64,000 nt of DNA from Vitellaria paradoxa (lineage: Eukaryota; Streptophyta; Magnoliopsida; Ericales; Sapotaceae), in NCBI GenBank assembly GCA_019916065.1, contig CM034237.1, positions 44,847,084 through 44,911,083 of the forward strand, read 5' to 3'. Below the pieces are notes generated by a model, which was given only the letters and a program-made list of their open reading frames with translations, made no database searches and was not told the DNA's origin. This document shows, piece by piece, positions 35,556 through 45,793 of the stretch; position 1 is the first letter of the stretch; every line of letters begins with the position of its first letter. A program made the translations under genes and the position numbers.

Positions 35556-35673
35556 TTTCGACCAACACACCGTGGATTTTTGCTCCTCGCCATGCTCCGA
35601 AAATTCAAAAGTTTTCACTATGTACAATTTCTATTGAATTATCTTCTTCATCCTCAAAATTATATACTTTGGG

Positions 35674-35796
35674 GTGAGTGTTGCTCATTTCATTCTATGT
35701 TTCTTCCATATTATTTGGATTTGCAATATATATATATATATATATATATGCATATGGATATATTTAACTTAATTTGATTTTACTTTTATTTTGCAG
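35674..35796 (+). other. 5'UTR intron of the PPR gene
   Basis: Donor GGG|GTGAGT at 35673/35674 and acceptor TTTTGCAG ending at 35796 bound a 123-bp, AT-rich intron with an AT microsatellite (about 35729-35748). If the leader starts upstream of 35474, it carries a uORF (ATG 35474) that would be extended a few codons by splicing and then stop. Confidence 0.65.
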
Positions 35797-35910
35797 GTTA
35801 AAATGCCCAAAAACGGATTGAATCAATCAGCTATACAAATCTGATCACGGTTGATGGCCATCAACACTCTCGGTTAGTTTCTGAAATTTTTGAGCTGCCC
35901 ACTTTGGGTG

Positions 35911-38055
35911 ATGCTAAAAAGATTGATTCTTGCAGACCATGTGTGCCGAAATTTACGGTTTCTGTGCAAAAACCCTTGTTTTGCATTTTGCTCATCTGTG
36001 GGTAAGGCAATTAACGTTAATACAGTACTTAATGGAAATGAGTCTGAGTCTAAAACAGATTGGGAGAGCTTGCTCAAGCCTTTTGATCTTGAGCAGCTCC
36101 GAAAATCACTCAATAGGATTACGCCATATCAGCTTCGTAAATTGCTGGAGCTCCCTCTTGACGTCCCCACATCAATGGAGTTGTTCCAGTGGGCAGGTGC
36201 CCAGAAGGGTTATTGTCATTCCTTTGATGTGTATTATGCTTTAATTGATAAGCTCGGGGAAGCCGGTGAATTTAAGGTCACAGATAAATTGCTACTGCAG
36301 ATGAAGGAAGAACAGATTGTTTTTAAAGAATCCCTTTTCATTCTCATCATGAAGTACTACGGTAAAGCTAGTTTGCCCGGGCAAGCAACCAGGTTGCTTT
36401 TGGACATGACGAGTGTTTTTTCTTGCGAACCCACTTTTAGGTCGTATAATGTTGTTCTGGATATACTGGTAGCTGGAGATTGTCCTGAAGTCGCCACGAA
36501 CGTTTTTTACAAGATGTTGAATAAGGGTATTTTGCCAACTGTTTACACTTTTGGTGTGGTGATGAAAGCACTTTGTTCCATAAATGAGGTGGACACTGCG
36601 TGTTCGCTGCTTAGGGACATGACTAAGCATGGATGTGTACCGAATTCTGTCGTTTACCAGACTCTCATACATGCTCTTTCCAAAGTTAATAGAGTGAATG
36701 AAGCGTTGCAACTTTTGGAGGAAATGTTTTTAATGGGCTGCATGCCAGATGTGGATACATTTAATGACATTATCCACGGCCTTTGCAAGGTGAATCGGAT
36801 ACACGAGGCTGCAAAATTGGTGGATCGAATGCTACTTCGGGGCTTCACCCCCAATTCTATAACTTACGGAGTTCTGATGCATGGGTTGTGCAGAACAAGG
36901 AAAGTCAATGAAGCAAAGGCGTTGTTGAACAAAGTGCCTGAGCCAAATGTTGTCCTTTTTAATACATTGATTGATGGATATGTTAAAAATGGACAACTTG
37001 ATACAGCGAAGGATACTCTGAATGAGATGCTGAATATAGGCTGCAACCCAGACGTTTATACATATAACATACTTACAAATGGCTTGTGTAAGAAAGGGTT
37101 TTTGGTTTCAGCGGTTGAATTGGTTAAAGAGATGGAATCCAAGGGTTGCGAACCTAATGTCATCACTTACACAATTTTGCTTGATGGATTCTGCAAGAAA
37201 GGCCAGCTAAGGGAAGCTCATGATGTTGTGGATGAGATGACAATTAGAGGGCTTGGTCTAAATACAGTGGGATACAATTGCCTAATATGTGCACTGTGCA
37301 AGAATGGGAATGTCCACGAGTCTCTACGCATGTTCAGTGAAATGTCGAGCAAAGGATGTAGGCCTGACATATTCACATACAATTCATTGATTTATGGGCT
37401 TTGCAAGGTTGATCAGATGGAAGAGGCATTAGGAATGTATAGGGATATGGTACTGGAGGGTGTTATTGCAAACACAGTAACTTACAACACACTGATCCAC
37501 GCTTTTGTAAGGAAGAATGCAACCCAAAATGCACTTGAGCTCGTGAATGATATGTTATTTAAAGGCTGCCCCATTGATGAGATTACTTCTAATGGCATTA
37601 TCAGGGCACTTTGCAATGATGGGGCTGTTGATAAAGCATTGGGATTCTTTGAGGAGATGACAAGGAAAGGACTTAATCCCCATATTGTATCTTGCAATAT
37701 TTTGATAAATGGCCTTTGTAGGATTGGGAAAGTACAAAATGCATTTGAGTTCCTCAGGGATATGATTCATCGGGGATTGACGCCTGATATAGTTACCTAT
37801 AACTGCTTGATTAATGGTATGTGCAAGATGGGGCATGTCAGAGAAGCTCTGACCCTATTTGACAAGTTACAAGCCGAAGGAATTTCTCCCGATGCTATAA
37901 CATACAATACTATGATTAGTTCCCAGTGTAAGGCAGGCATGTGGGATGATGCCTGCTTACTTCTAAGCAAGGGTGTAGGAAATGGGTTCATACCTAATGA
38001 TGTTACATGGTATATATTGGTGAAAAATTTTGTTAAAAAGAGCGACGAGGAGTGA
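35911..38055 (+). CDS. MTL1: P-class pentatricopeptide repeat protein, mitochondrial, At5g64320/MTL1-like
   Basis: An uninterrupted 714-aa coding exon. ATG 35911 is the first ATG of the frame; the frame is open a little further upstream but has no other ATG. The N-terminus (MLKRLILADHVCRNLRF) is basic, without acids in the first dozen residues except one, fitting a mitochondrial presequence. From about residue 150 to the end run some 15 tandem 35-residue P-type PPR motifs (for example VVYQTLIHALSKVNRVNEAL, DIVTYNCLINGMCKMGHVREAL). No E, DYW or SMR domain follows. Segments such as KESLFILIMKYYGKA and LLRDMTKHGCVPNS match my memory of Arabidopsis At5g64320 closely. That protein (MTL1) is required for translation and splicing of mitochondrial nad7 mRNA. 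Orthology is inferred, and a close paralogue cannot be excluded. Converges with COX19. Confidence 0.93.
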   Translation: MLKRLILADHVCRNLRFLCKNPCFAFCSSVGKAINVNTVLNGNESESKTDWESLLKPFDLEQLRKSLNRITPYQLRKLLELPLDVPTSMELFQWAGAQKGYCHSFDVYYALIDKLGEAGEFKVTDKLLLQMKEEQIVFKESLFILIMKYYGKASLPGQATRLLLDMTSVFSCEPTFRSYNVVLDILVAGDCPEVATNVFYKMLNKGILPTVYTFGVVMKALCSINEVDTACSLLRDMTKHGCVPNSVVYQTLIHALSKVNRVNEALQLLEEMFLMGCMPDVDTFNDIIHGLCKVNRIHEAAKLVDRMLLRGFTPNSITYGVLMHGLCRTRKVNEAKALLNKVPEPNVVLFNTLIDGYVKNGQLDTAKDTLNEMLNIGCNPDVYTYNILTNGLCKKGFLVSAVELVKEMESKGCEPNVITYTILLDGFCKKGQLREAHDVVDEMTIRGLGLNTVGYNCLICALCKNGNVHESLRMFSEMSSKGCRPDIFTYNSLIYGLCKVDQMEEALGMYRDMVLEGVIANTVTYNTLIHAFVRKNATQNALELVNDMLFKGCPIDEITSNGIIRALCNDGAVDKALGFFEEMTRKGLNPHIVSCNILINGLCRIGKVQNAFEFLRDMIHRGLTPDIVTYNCLINGMCKMGHVREALTLFDKLQAEGISPDAITYNTMISSQCKAGMWDDACLLLSKGVGNGFIPNDVTWYILVKNFVKKSDEE

Positions 38056-38137
38056 TAGGTTTTTTTTTTCTCCCCCCCCCCCCTCTCCCCGATTCACTTT
38101 GTGTATTGCAAATTAGAAAAACTAAGAATAAATTTGA

Positions 38138-38216
38138 TTGATGGATTCTGCAAGGAATGGCAGCTAAAGGAAGCTCATGATGTTGTTGATGAAATGTAAA
38201 TTAGAGGGCTTGGTCT
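38138..38216 (+). pseudogene. 79-bp relic of a PPR repeat from the upstream gene
   Basis: Matches 37181-37259 of the PPR coding region over 79 bp without gaps, with 8 mismatches (about 90% identity). One change creates an in-frame TAA in the copy (ATGTAAATTAGAG against ATGACAATTAGAG). It begins 83 bp after the PPR stop codon, separated by a poly-T/poly-C tract (38060-38088), so it probably lies in the 3'UTR. It cannot code for a working repeat. Confidence 0.9.
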
Positions 38217-38229
38217 TAGTCGGAGAATA

Positions 38230-39500
38230 GCTTTTGATTATTTATTTATTTATTTATTTCTTTATTTTTCATGTATTTTTAACTTATACGCAAAACCCAC
38301 AACATGCTTGCTTAATGAGGCAAGGAGGAAGCAGATGGGGTGATCTTTTAGCCCATTTTAATTGATTCTCACGAGACTGCAAATTTGGCTGCACGTTCTG
38401 TTAATTATTTCAAAGGGGGAGGCAAAACTGCAGTGCAGAAGAAATATTTAACATTGTTATAAATCGAATACTATTATTTATTAAGTTTTATTTTAATTTT
38501 TTTATTGTGTAAATTTTAGACACGTTAGTCACATTGTAAAAAATGAATTGGAAAATAAATACTTATAAACAGTAAAAAAAAATCATATACCAGTGAAAAT
38601 TTTGAATTTTTGTGTTAAAATTTAAAATTTTAAATACATATACTTTTACACTTTTTGTGTTATCTAATAATAAAGAAGCTAAAGAATTTAAATTTAAGAT
38701 ATTTTTAACCATTAGATTTACTCAATGGCTAGAATTATTTTTTATTTTTCTTTTCAATTAATTGTCTTTCTAATCACTTTACATAAAAACACACTTTCTT
38801 ACTCTTCTCATATTTTATTGAATATTTTTTTATAAAATTTTTTAAATCAATATTTTTGAAAATATGATAATATTTATAATAAATAATAAAATTTTACACA
38901 TATCTTAAAAAGTTAAAAATTGTGTAAATACTTTAATCTCTTTTGATTAGTTATTTTTAGTTATTTTTATTTTTATAAATTATTTTTATTATTTTTTATG
39001 TAAGTTTGTTCTATAAATTTACATTTGAGGTATTTACAGATCAAATTATATTTATGTGTTTTTAGACACAAGCAATTTCTAGTATACATATAAACTCCAA
39101 CAATATGCAAGAAATACGGATATAAGTTCAAGGAAGAAGAAATGAATTCAATAAAAATTGTACATATAAACTCAAACAATATGCAAGAAATACGGATCCA
39201 AGTTCAAGGAAGAAGAAATGAATTCAATTGAAATTGTACATACACGGTGAAAACTGTGAATTTTTGAAGTTGGGTGATGAGAACAAAGTTTCGAGAACAA
39301 AATTGGATTTGATCATAGCAAGATCTGGATCGATCACTACACAGAGACTACGACCCAATTCATGCATCTGAATTGCAAGGGAAAAGCTTCTATCTATATA
39401 AATATAGATATACAAGCTCTTCAAACTTTCCCAGCCACATTGTCCTGGAACCTCGGAAGTTTTATTCCAAAAAAAAAGGGGAAGCAAAGAAGATGTTCAA
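38230..39500. other. Convergent intergenic region between PPR and COX19
   Basis: AT-rich, no gene. Contains a TTTA repeat (about 38239-38262) and a 76-bp tandem duplication next to the COX19 3' end (separate entry). Polyadenylation regions of both genes must lie here, but I cannot place them. Confidence 0.5.
39085..39236. repeat. 76-bp tandem duplication in the COX19 3' flank
   Basis: Units 39085-39160 and 39161-39236 share TACATATAAACTC, CAATATGCAAGAAATACGGA and CAAGGAAGAAGAAATGAATT with only a handful of differences, so the duplication is fairly recent. It starts about 265 bp 3' of the COX19 stop codon. Confidence 0.9.
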
Positions 39501-42500
39501 TTATTTATCCTCTCCTCTTTTTTTCTCTTCAGAAGCTTCGACATCATGTTCCTTTCCAAAGCCGAGTCCCGAGAGATCTTGCTTTGCCATCAAGTTCCTG
39601 TAGACACCAACAAAATCTTTACAGCAAACCTACGAATGGTTCCTCCAATTAAGAGGGTTTATGCATGAGAAACACAACTACACAACTTTCCACCCAAAAA
39701 AAAAAAAAAAACACATACACACACACACAACTACATGGTAAAAAAAGTAAAGAAAGAAACAGAGCAGTGGTTTTTCCTTTGTAGACCTTTTTAACATTGT
39801 TTCTTTCTAAAAACAAATGTGTTAACTATGAATTCCCATGGGTTTGGAACCACGGTGCCGTAGTTCACAAAGAGATTTCCTCGGCCATTGAATACCAGAC
39901 TATCCAAAACTTTATGTTAAAAACACTGACATCCTCCCGAGCATTAATCAACACGAGCACATGCATTGGTTGCAAGCAAACTGTTATACAGATCACACAG
40001 TTTTGTTTTAATATCCACACGGCAAAAAAAAAAAAAAAAAGAGAAATACAGGCAAAAGATCAACGTATAGTAAGATAGCCACAAGAGATCAAATAATTAG
40101 CCTTAGAAATGACTCCAGTGGTAACAGTGAATGCAGCAAGTTTGAGACAACAAATTTACAATAATGTTTATGACCACAGTATTCTGATGATGAAGAATCA
40201 GATGGGTTTATGCATGGCTGACAAGTTCCACAAATTCTAAATTTGACAACGCTAAAAGAATGACATGAATAAGACAATGACAAAAATCCATTGGAACCAA
40301 TATCATCAAATCCGATTCCACAGCTTTATTTCGACTACTGCCTAGAATCGTGTTTCGAGATTAAAAATCCAGAAGAGAGAAGCTTACAGGAACATAGAGA
40401 ACATGCCGAAAAAGAAAATACTGGGATTTTTCAGTAATTTCAATTTCCAAAGGTTAAGCATGCAACTTAATCAAATATCATAAATAGATATGATTTCATG
40501 CCACATTTTTGACCAAGCACTCTATTATCCTGCCATCAAGCTGAACATCTTTTCACGCCCAACACATAACCTTATGAGTTTAAATTCATGTTATAAGTTA
40601 ATTCTTAGTAAGACTCTTTCCATAGAAGGACAGCTACTACACAGACAAAATTAACAAAAACAAAAGAAAATGAAACCAAATGACCAAACAAAGTCACCAA
40701 CTTTTCCATGCGACATTCAAGGTACTTTCTTGAGAGGTGTCTACACTTTTCAGATTTATGACCAGTGGCTTTGAGACAACTGATGTATTCTTTCTTCTCC
40801 TGAAACCAAGTCAATGTAAAAATAAATAATCACAAAAGTTGACCTCACAATTGACAAACGTCGCCGGGAATTTCACTCAATAGCTCACAACTTGCAGCAA
40901 CCTCTATTCTTTTTCCCTATTCTTTTTTCTCTGGTACAGGATAAAGAAAGTAAATCAGTTTCCTGATGAAGTTTTTATGTGATACTACCAGGTCACACAG
41001 ATGCATGTGATCTAAAGGGAAGACTCCTTTTTCTGGGGGTACTGGCCTCGACCCTCTATTCCCACCAAATGCTCCACCTGAAAATGTTACATTTTCCAAA
41101 TTTTCAAAAAGTAAAAAGTTAAATAGAAAACACAGCGCCCAATCAAGAATAAAGACGAAAATTTGTTCCTTATACAGAGCACAAAACCAGTCAAAAGAGA
41201 CCGCCACAAAATTGAGGATGACTTGTTTTATGGAAAATAGCCGGTCACACTTAAAAACCTCGTATACAATAGAACTAGGGGCACATAAGTAGTTCGCAAC
41301 ATGGAGTTGTAGTTAACACGCACAGGCCAGTCACAACAGCATCAAACATAGAGAATAGCAAAGGATGTATTTAAATTGAACGAGGCAAACTCAATAAATA
41401 ATATTTGATGGGAAACTAATGCACAAAACACAGCCATACGAGTTTTTGGAACAGGGTTCATAGCTTGATTCAATTTTCCATACATATTTATGCATCCATT
41501 TAATCACATACCCATTTTACCAAATTCTGTAAAGGATTAAAAAAAAAAAAAACCCAATGCTTATTGTTGTTGAACCAAACACATCATGAATTCATATCGT
41601 CATTATTGTTCTCTCTAAATTGAACAAGGTAAACTCGATAAATAAATATATAAAACTAAACAGATTTAATGAAATTTAGTTAGATAGATTTCCCAGCACT
41701 CATATGTCAAGTTTTTGTCCTCCGGCTGTCACATCAATGGTAGCCTGTAAGTTTCTTCTGTTGCTAATCGACAGGGCAAAGCAATCTGGAAAAAGAACCC
41801 TATATAGACCTATGGACCAGTCATCGTTCCCAAGATCATATTTGGGCCAGTTAGCTGACCATTTAAAGGGTAGATATTTTCTTTTGGGCCTACGAACCTT
41901 TTGGATGTTCACTACTAATATAAAAAGTTCGTTCTTTTCTATTTTAAGCAGGTGGAATAACTAGCTTCAAAAAAGGAGGTGGAATAACTAACTCAGAATC
42001 AATGTTTTTGTGTGCCTTATAGGTGGTTCGGGGCTTTGAACAAGTCGATGAATGAGTATTACATAAGTCAGAGTTCTTAAAAGTCCACCAGGCACTTAGG
42101 AGAGGCAACGTAAGGCCTAAGAGCTTCACATGCTTCAGGCCAGGCGTTGCTAATGAGGTGAGACAAGCTTCAAGTGTTGCTTCTTTCATGATATACAATA
42201 TTTTGAATTTTTTTAGAGTCCAAATGTGAGTCATTCATTATTTTGGACCAAGTTGGATAAAAATATATCAGTGGAGCTAAGATTAGTAGAAGAATATAAG
42301 ATTATATTTTTGTTTTAAACTTACATTATTTGAAAAGAATAATTACGATTTCATAAACAATAATATTTACTTCGTTCCTTGTTGCCATGTTACCCAATTG
42401 GAAAAATATCATGGAGGTTTTTTTGAAAAGAAAAAAATATTTATGCATACAGAAGTTTATATTTGATGATTTTTAGAACACTTGGAGCCTTTATTTGTTT

Positions 42501-45303
42501 TTCTTTTTTTTCAATTTTTTAATTTTTTTTCTAACTCTCAATAGTAATGTCTCAAGTTACTATAGCGAGTGTCTGGGAAATACCTTGCACTTCCAGTGAT
42601 AAAGGGCCTTCGCACCTTGAGGGCATCTAAAACTTTTAACGACATTGTGTAAGTACATATATTTATGGATAAATTTTAGTTTGGCGCCCTAAGCTTTATC
42701 CGAAATCCTACTTCAAGACCTATTTTTATTTTATTTTATTATTTTGGTAATAACTAAAGGTCTAAGTTTGAGGGCGAGCCTTGGCGCAATGGTAAGTTGC
42801 TCCACCAGTGACCTGTAGGTCACGGGTTCGAGGTGTGGAAATAGTCTCTTTGCAAAATGCAAGGGAAAGGCTGCGTACAAATGCACACACCCTCCCCCTA
42901 CCCCCGCACTAGCCGAGGAGCGCTTGCACATCAGGTGAGCCCTTAACTAAAGGTCTAAGTTTGTCATTAGTTGCAATATTCCCGCAGTGACTGTTTTGCC
43001 CTTGCGCTCCCATCATTGACTACACAGTTGACATAAACTTCAAGGGAGACATTGAAAAAAATGAATGACGGTATCTGTGAGTCATCGAGGGAGACACTGA
43101 AAAAAATGAAAAGCTAAAACCCTTAATTGGTGTTTTTTTTTTTTTTAAAAAAAAGAGTTTTTTATAAAATATCCCTCAAACTATCCATCTTTTTTTTTAA
43201 TTTCGTCCTTAAACTATCAAATACACCAGTTACATCCTCAAACTATTTAATTCTATTCTTTTTGCTCCAAACACTAACTCCATCCATTAAAGTTAATAGA
43301 AAAATTGTCATATGCAGGTCATGTGACCAGTTTCACACTACCCTAGGAGGATCATAGTCAATCCATGTCTAATTAATTTAATTTAATTGTTTACTAAAAA
43401 TAATTTAATAAAACATATTTCATATTAATTTAATTAATTAGATTAACTAATTAATTTAATTATATTATTGATTAAAATATTAATAAAATACATTACATAT
43501 TAATTTAGATAATTAAATTAAATTAATTATATTATTTATTAAAAATAATTTTAATTTAATAAAATATTTAAATAAAATACTTCATTTTAATATGATGTAA
43601 CAAAAATGGACAAATTATTAAAGTTGAAAAAATGTCCATAACAAAAGAAAAAAATACAGATTGAAAACACTTTGTTTTTGGCTTATGTTTTTCCATTTAA
43701 GTTTTAAAAATTTTCAAAAAACAATGAATATAAACGTTACCAAACAGAGTCTACATATTTCTCTTAAAAAAATATAATTTGTTTCTACTCTTTTCTTTTT
43801 CTTTTCTTTCTTTCTTCTAAACCAAATAATTAAATTAAATTAATCAGTTAATCTAATTAGACATAGATTGACAATTATGCCCCTGGTGTGAGGTGAAAAA
43901 GGCCCCATGACCCACACATGATAATTTGTCTATCAACTTTAATGGTGGAGTTAGTGCTCGAACCAAATAGAATGGAATTGGATAGTTCGAGAATGTAATA
44001 AGTGCAATTGATAGTTTTGAGGATGAAATTAAAAAAAAAAAAAAAAAGACGATAATTCAAGGGATATTTTCATAAAAAACTCAAAAAATAATTAGGGATA
44101 TTTTCATAAAAAACTCACAAAATAATTAGGTCTTAAAGTGAGATTTCGGGTAAAACTTGAGGGGAAGTAAAATTTATCCTATATTTATATGAGAGATGCC
44201 ACTTCCTAGGGTTTATTTCCCACCAGCCGATCAATTTTTCAATTTGCTTTCTAACTTCTTTTATGGGTTTGGGCTTGCCTTATCTTTAAAGTTTTGTTTG
44301 TATATTAACAAATTTTTGGCTCTAAGGTAGTTTTGACCGATTTATGAGACCAAAGAAATTCGATTATGCATGGATCCCATTTTCATGTCCGTCAAAACAA
44401 ATCAATGTTCTCATTTAAGCCAGCTAAAACCCTTATTTCCAGAAAATGTATTCCATGATTGAATAATTTTCAACATAAAATAATACAGTTCACCTTGTGG
44501 GATTCTATTTCTTTTTCTCTTTTGCGCATTGTATAACCCAACATATGTAAGGCGTGCACAACAGAGCAAATTAATCAGCGCTTAAGCATAGTAGAACACA
44601 TGCACTTAAAAATTTCGTAACACAACAGAAATATGGGCACAAATCCAGTTTGCTACATGGAGGAGTTGAAGTTCACACCCAAAGGCTAGTCACAACAGCA
44701 TCAAACAGAGATAGTAGCAAAGAAAATGTATTTAAATAGCACACATCCAATTATGCTGTCATTTGCAGAAGTGCTATAACTGGATCCATCAAAACACGGG
44801 TAACCCAACACTTTCATTGCCAATGTAGCAAAATGTTTTGAGGTAACTCTAACCCAACCTACTCAAGCCAAGAGCGTTCAAACCTAGAAGCCATATCACT
44901 TGCATAGTGAGTATTGACATTCGCGGTTTGGCTTTTCACAAGGCACTCATAGAAAGCTCCTATGTATGGAGCTTGGACCTCTCATTCCACTTAAATTCTT
45001 AAGTTTAATCCTGCTCTGGAAACATGATATTGATTTTTGATGGAGAAGTAACACATAAACTGCAACCATATGAACTTTTGGAATGGGGTTGACAGCTTGA
45101 TTCGGTTTTCCAAGCCCACCTTACCAAATTCTTTAAAGGATAAAACAAAAATCCCTAATTCTTACTGCTATTGAACCAAATTAACCACGAATTCAGATCG
45201 TCATAGTTGTTCTATTGAAATGGAATGAAGCAAACTCAAAAAATAAATATATAAAACTAAAGACGTTGACAAAATTTAGCATGATAGATTCACCAGCACT
45301 CAT
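39501..45303 (-). CDS. COX19: COX19, twin CX9C copper/redox protein for cytochrome c oxidase assembly
   Basis: Coding exons on the minus strand: 45303-45294 (ATGAGTGCTG), 41077-40989, 40799-40702 and 39597-39501. They total 97 aa, starting MSAGGAFGGNRG. All junctions are GT-AG with matching phases. The protein has the family N-terminus (RPVPPEKGVFPLDH) and one CHCH domain with two CX9C motifs: C31-C41 and C52-C62 (KCRHLSRKYLECRMEK). A lysine/glutamate-rich tail ends EDK. COX19 proteins are imported into the mitochondrial intermembrane space by the Mia40 disulfide relay and assist copper delivery and redox control during complex IV assembly. Exons 2-4 are certain. Exon 1 is the only upstream ATG...G|GT with correct phase that encodes the expected MSxG; its intron of 4.2 kb holds a second, donor-defective copy of exon 1, an Au SINE and a foldback element. 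Confidence 0.88.
41694..41815 (-). pseudogene. Second copy of COX19 exon 1 with its own promoter-like elements but a mutated splice donor
   Basis: Reads ATGAGTGCTG (41703-41694) exactly as in the exon-1 copy at 45303, but the next bases are GG instead of GT, and the frame then stops at TAA four codons later. Upstream on the same strand are the shared leader (ACAGAAGAAACTTACAGGCT), a TATATAG box at 41806-41801 joined to AGGGTTC, and two GGCCCA site II motifs (41848-41843, 41890-41885). Homology to the 45.3-kb copy also runs into the intron, to about 41240. If the G is a sequencing error, this copy would be the true, compact first exon. Confidence 0.75.
42233..42660. repeat. Old repeat debris in COX19 intron 1
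   Basis: Mixed AT-rich sequence between two less AT-rich phrases, AGGCACTTAGGAGAGGCAACG... (about 42089) and GGGCCTTCGCACCTTGAGGGC (about 42604). These resemble the GGCGCCTAGGCG-type ends of common plant repeats. No ORF. Confidence 0.35.
42770..42943 (+). mobile_element. Au SINE
   Basis: Begins GAGGGCGAGCCTTGGCGCAA and contains the B-box GGTCACGGGTTCGAG, then AAGGCTGCGTACAA and a CCCCGCACTAGC tail. This is the Au SINE family known across angiosperms. Perfect 20-bp flanks TAACTAAAGGTCTAAGTTTG occur at 42751-42770 and 42944-42963 (the final G overlaps the SINE start). About 174 bp, full length and in the sense opposite to COX19. It is the best-defined mobile element of the window. Confidence 0.95.
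43121..44130. mobile_element. Foldback (Mutator-like) element in COX19 intron 1
   Basis: The left arm (about 43150-43390: GAGTTTTTTATAAAATATCC, CTCAAACTATC, TTAAAGTTAATAGA) and the right arm (about 43830-44082) are inverted relatives for roughly 250 bp. They flank family-T-like AT-rich DNA (43380-43750) that ends GTTACCAAACAGAGTC. The right end carries a 37-bp direct duplication (GGGATATTTTCATAAAAAAC at 44061 and 44096). No transposase. Confidence 0.65.
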
Positions 45304-45440
45304 GTGTGAGACTTTTGTTCTGCTGCTCTCACTTCAATGGCAGCCTGTAGGCTTCTTCTGTTAATATTACTTTATGCTTTCGGGTGAAGGAGAGAGCAAT
45401 GAGGAGAGCAAACCAGGAGAAGAACCCTAGCTGATCTCAC
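44560..45440 (-). repeat. Duplicated block carrying COX19 exon 1 (functional copy); partner of 41240-41815
   Basis: Leader, ATG exon and the first several hundred bases of intron 1 align with 41240-41815 at about 75% identity. Shared landmarks include AGTCACAACAGCATCAAACA, AAATATATAAAACTAAA and CCAGCACTCAT. This copy has roughly 280 extra bases at about 44750-45030. Its donor GCTG|GTGAATC is intact. The two ATGs are 3,600 bp apart. Confidence 0.8.
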
Positions 45441-45465
45441 TCCCTATTCCCTCCAAATGCTCCAC
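45441..45465 (-). pseudogene. 25-bp relic of COX19 exon 2 with its intron acceptor, joined to the exon 1 leader
   Basis: AACATTTGCAG|GTGGAGCATTTGG on the minus strand copies the true intron-1 end and exon-2 start (AACATTTTCAG|GTGGAGCATTTGG at 41077). It continues GAGGGAATAGGG, then breaks into unrelated leader sequence. It could act as the acceptor of a non-coding first exon at 47.3 kb, because the stretch from 45465 to the ATG at 45303 holds no other ATG. Confidence 0.75.
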
Positions 45466-45793
45466 CTGCAAATGTTAAATTATTTTTAGCACTTCGAAGA
45501 AAAAATAGTATAACAACTTGATCCTAAATTCGGCAACAACAAAGTAATTTTAAAACCTCCTAAATAAATGAAAACATTATCCTATTGCGGCCATCACCAA
45601 TTTAAAACACAAAAATAATTTAATTACACACAACTTATGAAATAGTAATTGATTCAAAACACAAAAACAATTATCTGCATGCAAAAATAAAAATGGGCAC
45701 AAACAACTTACTGTACTACAGAAAGTTTGTGCGTTTACAATATCAGATCCACATGTATAGCAAGATATATATACACAAGCACTCATCACTAGC

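Noticed and set aside
35474..35677. An additional N-terminal exon of the PPR protein
   Set aside because: When spliced at 35673/35797 the frame reaches a stop within about nine codons, so this is at most a uORF in the leader.
40917..41207. A 96-codon single-exon ORF as the COX19 protein
   Set aside because: It reads through the intron on both sides; only 41077-40989 of it is exon, as shown by matching splice phases and family conservation.
41944..42234. 96-codon minus-strand ORF as a gene
   Set aside because: It overlaps repeat-like sequence with CTAGGCG-type phrases in the COX19 intron, lacks splice or domain support, and shows only low-complexity similarity to known repeat ends.
42770..42850. 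A tRNA gene from the A/B-box-like sequence
   Set aside because: The sequence is the head of an Au SINE; it cannot form a full cloverleaf and continues into the SINE body.
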